The position numbers and the translations under genes are program-made. Shown here in pieces: positions 7,353-11,432 of a stretch of 11,432 bases of DNA. The first letter of the stretch is position 1; each line of letters begins with the position of its first letter. The stretch lies in NCBI GenBank assembly GCA_030456405.1, contig JAKDNQ010000054.1, forward strand, positions 1-11,432, in the 5' to 3' direction. Under the pieces are notes generated by a model. It had not been told where the DNA came from and ran no database searches. It worked only from the letters and a program-made list of their open reading frames with translations. The DNA is from Nitrospira sp. Lineage in GTDB: Bacteria; Nitrospirota; Nitrospiria; Nitrospirales; Nitrospiraceae.

Positions 7353-8694
7353 ATTGTTCGGTACCGATGGAGTTCGGGGGATCGCCAATCTCGATCCAAT
7401 GACCAGTGAAGTCGCCATGCAACTGGGACGAGCTGCCGCGCATTTGTTTATGCGCCGAGCCGGACGTCACCAGATCGTGATCGGCAAGGACACCCGCATC
7501 TCCGGCTATATGTTGGAATCAGCGTTGATTTCCGGGATTTGCTCGATGGGTGTCGATGTGTTGCTGGTCGGTCCGCTGCCGACGCCGGCGATTGCATTCT
7601 TGACGCGGAGCCTTCGAGCCGATGCGGGGGTGATGATCTCAGCCTCGCACAATCCCTATCAGGATAACGGCATTAAGTTTTTTTCCAATGACGGCTTCAA
7701 ATTACCCGATGAGATGGAAGCTCGTATTGAGGGGCTCATCGTCTCGAACGGGATTGATCATCTCAGGCCGACGGCCGATGCCATTGGGAAAGCCTATCGA
7801 ATCGATGACGCAGAGGGGCGTTACATCGAGTTCGTCAAGCGGTCTCTCCCGAAGGAACTGGACTTTCAGGGTATGAAGATCGTGGTCGATTGTGCCAATG
7901 GCGCGGCCTACAAGGTTGCGCCAACGGTATTGCGCGAACTGGGGGCAACGGTCGAAGTGATCGCCAATAAGCCCGATGGGATGAATATCAATGCCGGCTG
8001 TGGCGCGGTTCATCCCGAATTGCTGCAGAAGGCCGTTCATGAGCAGGGAGCTCATCTTGGAGTCGCGTTGGACGGGGACGCCGACCGCGCCATCTTCGTC
8101 TGCGAACAGGGCCGCGTCATTGACGGCGATCATATTATGGCCATGTTGGCGCTTGATCTTCATCGTCAAGGGAGGCTTGCGAAACAGACAGTCGTGGGGA
8201 CTGTCATGAGCAATTTTGGATTAGAGTCGGCTATGACGAAAGCGGGTATCGCCCTCGTGCGGACTGCAGTCGGTGATAGGTATGTGCTTGAACGGATGTC
8301 GGCTGAGGGCTACAACTTCGGGGGGGAGCAGTCAGGCCATTTCATTTTCCTAGACCATAATACGACCGGTGACGGATTGATTTCTGCGTTGCAAGTCTTG
8401 TCGCTTATGAAACGCACAGGGAAGCCCTTGTCCGAGCTGGCCCAAGCCATGACGGCGGTTCCACAAGTATTACTCAATGTGACTGTCACAAAGAAACCGA
8501 TTCTCGACACAGTCCCAGAACTCCAACGCGCGATCCATGAAAGTGAACAGCGTCTTGATGGCAGTGGACGCGTATTGGTGCGGTACTCCGGCACCGAACC
8601 GCTCTTGCGGGTGATGGTCGAGGGTGAGCGCGATGACCAGATTCGAGAAGTGGCCAATCATCTTGTAGACGTCGTCAAGTCCCATCTGGGCTAG
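7345..8694 (+). CDS. glmM: Phosphoglucosamine mutase
   Basis: GlmM interconverts glucosamine-6-phosphate and glucosamine-1-phosphate on the way to UDP-GlcNAc for peptidoglycan and lipopolysaccharide. The 449-aa protein matches the usual length of about 445. It begins with the GlmM-typical [10 protein letters not shown] (3-12). The active-site serine is Ser101 in ISASHNP (98-104), the metal loop is DGDADR (243-248), the sugar-binding loop is GGEQSGH (326-332), and the phosphate-binding loop is RYSGTEP (413-419). GlmM is favoured over phosphoglucomutase or phosphomannomutase by the N-terminus and the folP linkage. The ATG lies inside the end of folP (overlap 7345-7352) and has only a weak Shine-Dalgarno, so translational coupling to folP is likely. 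comEC starts 27 nt after the stop. Confidence 0.98.
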   Translation: MRKLFGTDGVRGIANLDPMTSEVAMQLGRAAAHLFMRRAGRHQIVIGKDTRISGYMLESALISGICSMGVDVLLVGPLPTPAIAFLTRSLRADAGVMISASHNPYQDNGIKFFSNDGFKLPDEMEARIEGLIVSNGIDHLRPTADAIGKAYRIDDAEGRYIEFVKRSLPKELDFQGMKIVVDCANGAAYKVAPTVLRELGATVEVIANKPDGMNINAGCGAVHPELLQKAVHEQGAHLGVALDGDADRAIFVCEQGRVIDGDHIMAMLALDLHRQGRLAKQTVVGTVMSNFGLESAMTKAGIALVRTAVGDRYVLERMSAEGYNFGGEQSGHFIFLDHNTTGDGLISALQVLSLMKRTGKPLSELAQAMTAVPQVLLNVTVTKKPILDTVPELQRAIHESEQRLDGSGRVLVRYSGTEPLLRVMVEGERDDQIREVANHLVDVVKSHLG

Positions 8695-8702
8695 GATTGT
8701 CG

Positions 8703-8718
8703 CTCCCATTGAGGGAGG
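8703..8718 (+). promoter_or_regulatory. comEC ribosome binding site inside a small hairpin
   Basis: GGAGG (8714-8718) is the only Shine-Dalgarno for comEC and is just 3 nt from ATG 8722. CTCCC (8703-8707) is complementary to GGGAG (8713-8717) across a 5-nt loop, so the hairpin would cover the Shine-Dalgarno. The glmM stop at 8692-8694 is close enough for a terminating ribosome to disrupt the hairpin. The sequence complementarity is directly visible; the regulatory effect is inferred. Confidence 0.4.
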
Positions 8719-8721
8719 CTT

Positions 8722-11274
8722 ATGCTGCCGTCCCTCACCGTTGCCTTTATTGTCGGGCTTTTCATCGGATCACAAACCCAATATTTCCCCCTCTCCACCT
8801 GTTTCCTGCTCCTCCTTGCCGGGCTAGGCGCTGTTGTTCTCGAACGATTCAATCGGTTCTCCGCACGCGAGGCGACGTACCTCTACGGAACACTCTTAGT
8901 CGGAGTGGTCTATTGGGCGGCGGTGGTCAATCTGGCTGCCCATGATCCAATAACCGAGGATCATTCCGATTCCATGATCGAGGTCACTGGCCGTATTGTG
9001 GCGCCAGTGCAACAGGCGCCCGACCGGATGGTTATGACCATTAGGTCGGACGATCCAGTTGATGCATCGGGAACATTGAGGCATGTTCGGCTGACGTGGC
9101 GCGCGCCTGAACAAGTATTCTTCCAAGGTGACAGAGTCGGCTTCCGGGCGATAGTGCGGCCCCCGAGCGGATCACTTAACCCGGGTGGATTTAACTATGC
9201 GATGTATCTTGAGCGGCAAGGTATTGATGCGATCGCGACGGTGACCGGACCTCATGCAGTGCAGCTTCTTGAGTCTGGGTCTGCGCATGCTTGGTGGGCG
9301 ATTTGGAATCAATTCGATCGGTGGAGAAGCAGTATCCGCCTTGCCGCGCTGCAGACGATCCCCCAGCCCGCACTGGGACTCTATCTGGGTATCATCATCG
9401 GCGATCGAGGATATTTGGACACCGAGCTCCGCGATCAGTTTATGGCGACCGGGACTGTCCATCTCCTTTCTATTTCAGGGAGTCACTTAGGCCTTGTCGC
9501 GCTGCTTATTTTCTCGGTGGTCAGATGGGCCACGATTCTGTTGCCTTCCGATTGGCTTCTTGCACTGTCTCGGAAAATCACGCCGACTCGTATGGCCGCT
9601 GTCTGTACGCTCGTTCCGGTCGCCGGCTACGCCTGCCTGGCCGGGGCGGAACTCGCGACGATTCGGTCGTTGTTGATGGTCACTGTCGGGCTGAGTGCGA
9701 TTTGGCTGGGTCAGGAGCGCCGGCTGTTTCATGCCCTCTCTGCCGCCGCAGTGGCGATATTGCTGCATGATCCTCATGCGCTATTCGATATCTCCTTTCA
9801 GCTCTCCTTTTTGTCTGTCATGGCCATGGCTGGATGGCTCTCTTGGTCGACGGTTGTTGACACAGAAGAGGTGCTGAATAGATCAGATGAACCGTCGTTT
9901 CTAAGAACGTGTATCCGATGGGGGAGAGACTCTATGGTCATGAGCGGCGTCGTAACCCTGCTGACCATTCCTCTTGTTGCGTACTATTTCAATCAACTGC
10001 CTTGGCTCGGTCTTTTTACCAATGTACTGGCCGTTCCCGTGATGGGAATCTTACTTGTTCCGATCGGCCTCCTGTCTGCAATTTGGGAGATTGCGGTAGG
10101 GGGAGCCGTCCTGCCCCTGGCCGCATTGAATCAATGGCTGCTTGAATACTTTGTGGTTGCGATCCGCTTGATATCGATGTTTCCTGGAGGGGAATGGCAT
10201 GTCGCGGCCCCGTCGGTTTTCACAATGGTCCTGTTTTATGGTTGCCTCATCCTGCTCTGGCAGCGAGTGGATAGTGCGGCATTCCAGTGGGCAGCGGGCG
10301 CTGGGGTCCTATTGATATTGTTGTGGTGGGCATGGTCTCCACGGATGTTTCTCGACGGAGATCACTTTCGGGTCACGTTTCTTGACGTTGGGCAAGGCGA
10401 CAGTGCGGTGGTTGAACTGCCTAATGGACAGGTGGTATTGATCGACGGGGGAGCGACCTATGAACGATTCGACATGGGTCGCGCGGTGGTGGCTCCATTT
10501 CTCTGGAATAGAGGTATTCGCACTATTGACCAGGTCATCGGTACGCATCCACAACTTGATCATGTCGGAGGCCTTGCCTGGGTAGTCCGACATTTTGTTG
10601 TGAAACAGTACTGGGGATCGGGAGAGACTCGTGAAGTACTATTTTATCGACGTGTGCAGGAATCATTAGCGACTCAAGGACTCTCAGAAGGGGTCGTCAG
10701 TGAAGGGCAGGAGATCGTATCGTCCGGTCCCTGTCGGTTGTTGGCCCTCAATCCACAGATAGATGAAGACCCTGCTCGATCGCCCCACAAGAGTCGTTCA
10801 GGCGGGCATGAGTTGAACAATCGTTCTGTGGTGACGCGTCTCACTTGTGGCACTCATACGATGCTCTTCGCCGCGGATGTCGAGCACAGTGGTTTGTTGC
10901 GGATGTCCCGCTCACCGCTTCACAGTCCGGTCGATGTTCTCAAGGTGCCGCATCATGGGGCGGTGAGCTCGTTGAACTATGCCTGGTTGGCATCGTTGCA
11001 TCCCCAGTATGCCGTATTTTCTGCAGGCCGCCATAATTCCTACAAACACCCTGCCGATGCTGTGCTCGGCGCCTATAAGTCGGAGGGCAGTATGGTGTTA
11101 CGAACCGACCATGACGGAGGGATTTGGTTTACCGGCCGTGTGTCTGACGACAGGCTTCATGTGCATCGAGCGAGAGAGTTGATGTTTCAGCCAACGAACA
11201 GGGTCTCATGCCTGTGGCTTTGTGAGGAGGCAAACTGGATCCGTATATGGAACCAGTGGCGTGCCGATCGTTGA
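8722..11274 (+). CDS. comEC: DNA internalization-related competence protein ComEC/Rec2
   Basis: ComEC forms the inner-membrane channel through which single-stranded DNA enters during natural transformation. The 850-aa protein has the full three-part architecture. N-terminal membrane segments (about 5-70) and a DUF4131-type domain (about 80-185) are followed by the multi-spanning Competence domain (about 210-540) with the signature LLSISGSHLGL (248-258). Last is a C-terminal metallo-beta-lactamase-like domain (about 548-805) with FLDVGQGDSAVV (553-564), LIDGG (573-577), HPQLDH (609-614), NNRSVV (699-704), VPHHG (742-746) and HNSYKHP (771-777). The usual H-x-[HD]-x-D-H metal motif has Gln611 at the third position, and the usual GD pair reads AAD (717-719). 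Stops in the same frame at 8692 and 8710 make ATG 8722 the first possible start. No other competence gene is in the window, so transformation ability cannot be judged. Confidence 0.95.
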   Translation: MLPSLTVAFIVGLFIGSQTQYFPLSTCFLLLLAGLGAVVLERFNRFSAREATYLYGTLLVGVVYWAAVVNLAAHDPITEDHSDSMIEVTGRIVAPVQQAPDRMVMTIRSDDPVDASGTLRHVRLTWRAPEQVFFQGDRVGFRAIVRPPSGSLNPGGFNYAMYLERQGIDAIATVTGPHAVQLLESGSAHAWWAIWNQFDRWRSSIRLAALQTIPQPALGLYLGIIIGDRGYLDTELRDQFMATGTVHLLSISGSHLGLVALLIFSVVRWATILLPSDWLLALSRKITPTRMAAVCTLVPVAGYACLAGAELATIRSLLMVTVGLSAIWLGQERRLFHALSAAAVAILLHDPHALFDISFQLSFLSVMAMAGWLSWSTVVDTEEVLNRSDEPSFLRTCIRWGRDSMVMSGVVTLLTIPLVAYYFNQLPWLGLFTNVLAVPVMGILLVPIGLLSAIWEIAVGGAVLPLAALNQWLLEYFVVAIRLISMFPGGEWHVAAPSVFTMVLFYGCLILLWQRVDSAAFQWAAGAGVLLILLWWAWSPRMFLDGDHFRVTFLDVGQGDSAVVELPNGQVVLIDGGATYERFDMGRAVVAPFLWNRGIRTIDQVIGTHPQLDHVGGLAWVVRHFVVKQYWGSGETREVLFYRRVQESLATQGLSEGVVSEGQEIVSSGPCRLLALNPQIDEDPARSPHKSRSGGHELNNRSVVTRLTCGTHTMLFAADVEHSGLLRMSRSPLHSPVDVLKVPHHGAVSSLNYAWLASLHPQYAVFSAGRHNSYKHPADAVLGAYKSEGSMVLRTDHDGGIWFTGRVSDDRLHVHRARELMFQPTNRVSCLWLCEEANWIRIWNQWRADR

Positions 11275-11404
11275 TCGCGCTGGTAGGCCAAATCATGCAG
11301 ACTACGTCGTATACCCGTTACCGTTGACAATCCCGTGGAATGGAGTGGTCGCCAAAACGCTAGCCCCTTGCACTAGTCCTCAGTTCCCGCTACAAGATCC
11401 TTCC

Positions 11405-11432
11405 ATGGTGCCTACCGTTGAATGGAAAGACG
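11405..11432 (+). CDS. mtnA: Possible 5' end of methylthioribose-1-phosphate isomerase, cut by window edge
   Basis: ATG 11405 opens a frame that runs to the window end, giving MVPTVEWKD. The VEWKD pattern resembles the N-terminus of MtnA (methionine salvage), whose family members commonly begin with a short x-x-[VI]-E-W-x-[DG] strand. Only nine residues are visible and there is no clear Shine-Dalgarno, so this is a suggestion. GTG 11408 is an alternative start. The preceding 130 bp after comEC contain no supportable gene, terminator or complete promoter. Confidence 0.35.

Noticed and set aside
7702..8169. 155-codon - strand ORF opposite glmM
   Set aside because: It is antisense to well-conserved glmM codons and no domain is recognisable.
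11265..11277. CGATC-GTT-GATCG inverted repeat at the comEC stop as a terminator
   Set aside because: The stem is only 5 bp, the loop 3 nt, and no U tract follows.
11324..11329. Perfect TTGACA -35 box in the gap after comEC
   Set aside because: No -10-like hexamer occurs at 16-18 nt spacing, so a promoter cannot be supported.
11319..11421. 9-bp direct repeat TACCGTTGA (11319-11327 and 11413-11421) and a 7-bp inverted pair GGTAGGC/GCCTACC in the last gap
   Set aside because: The copies are far apart, and the second copies fall inside the probable mtnA coding start. Chance matches of this size are not surprising.

Overview
The window is a compact stretch of core housekeeping genes, all on the + strand, in two tightly packed gene runs either side of ftsH. 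The protein families, gene order and roughly mid-50s GC (judged by eye) suggest a Gram-negative bacterium. Several proteins read to me like Nitrospirota (Nitrospira-type) versions, but that is recognition from memory, not a search result. I see no IS element, CRISPR array, phage gene, rRNA or tRNA, and I do not see a new multi-gene system.

Region 1 (1-4373): a two-CBS-domain protein, hemB (tetrapyrrole synthesis), ribF (FMN/FAD synthesis), tilS (tRNA-Ile lysidine modification) and hpt (purine salvage). Gaps are 1-6 nt, which fits one polycistronic message. Region 2 (4374-6286): a 101-bp gap with a candidate promoter, a small dyad and a possible 26-codon ORF that overlaps the ftsH start as ATGA, followed by ftsH (membrane AAA+ zinc protease). 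Region 3 (6287-6473): a 187-bp gap with a perfect 12-bp hairpin and a leader able to form alternative hairpins. Region 4 (6474-11274): folP (folate), glmM (cell-wall precursor; overlaps folP by 8 nt) and comEC (DNA-uptake channel), again tightly packed. Region 5 (11275-11432): a short gap, then what looks like the first nine codons of mtnA cut by the window edge.

The genes supply cofactors (heme, FMN/FAD, folate), translation fidelity (TilS), nucleotide salvage (Hpt), membrane-protein quality control (FtsH), peptidoglycan precursor (GlmM) and DNA uptake (ComEC). The order tilS-hpt-ftsH matches the Bacillus-type ftsH neighbourhood and ftsH-folP-glmM matches the E. coli-type one; here they form one continuous block. 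The main points for a second look are a mixed Cys/Asp/Cys metal site in HemB, substitutions in conserved motifs of FolP, RibF and ComEC, and unexplained structure in the two gaps around ftsH and at the comEC ribosome binding site.
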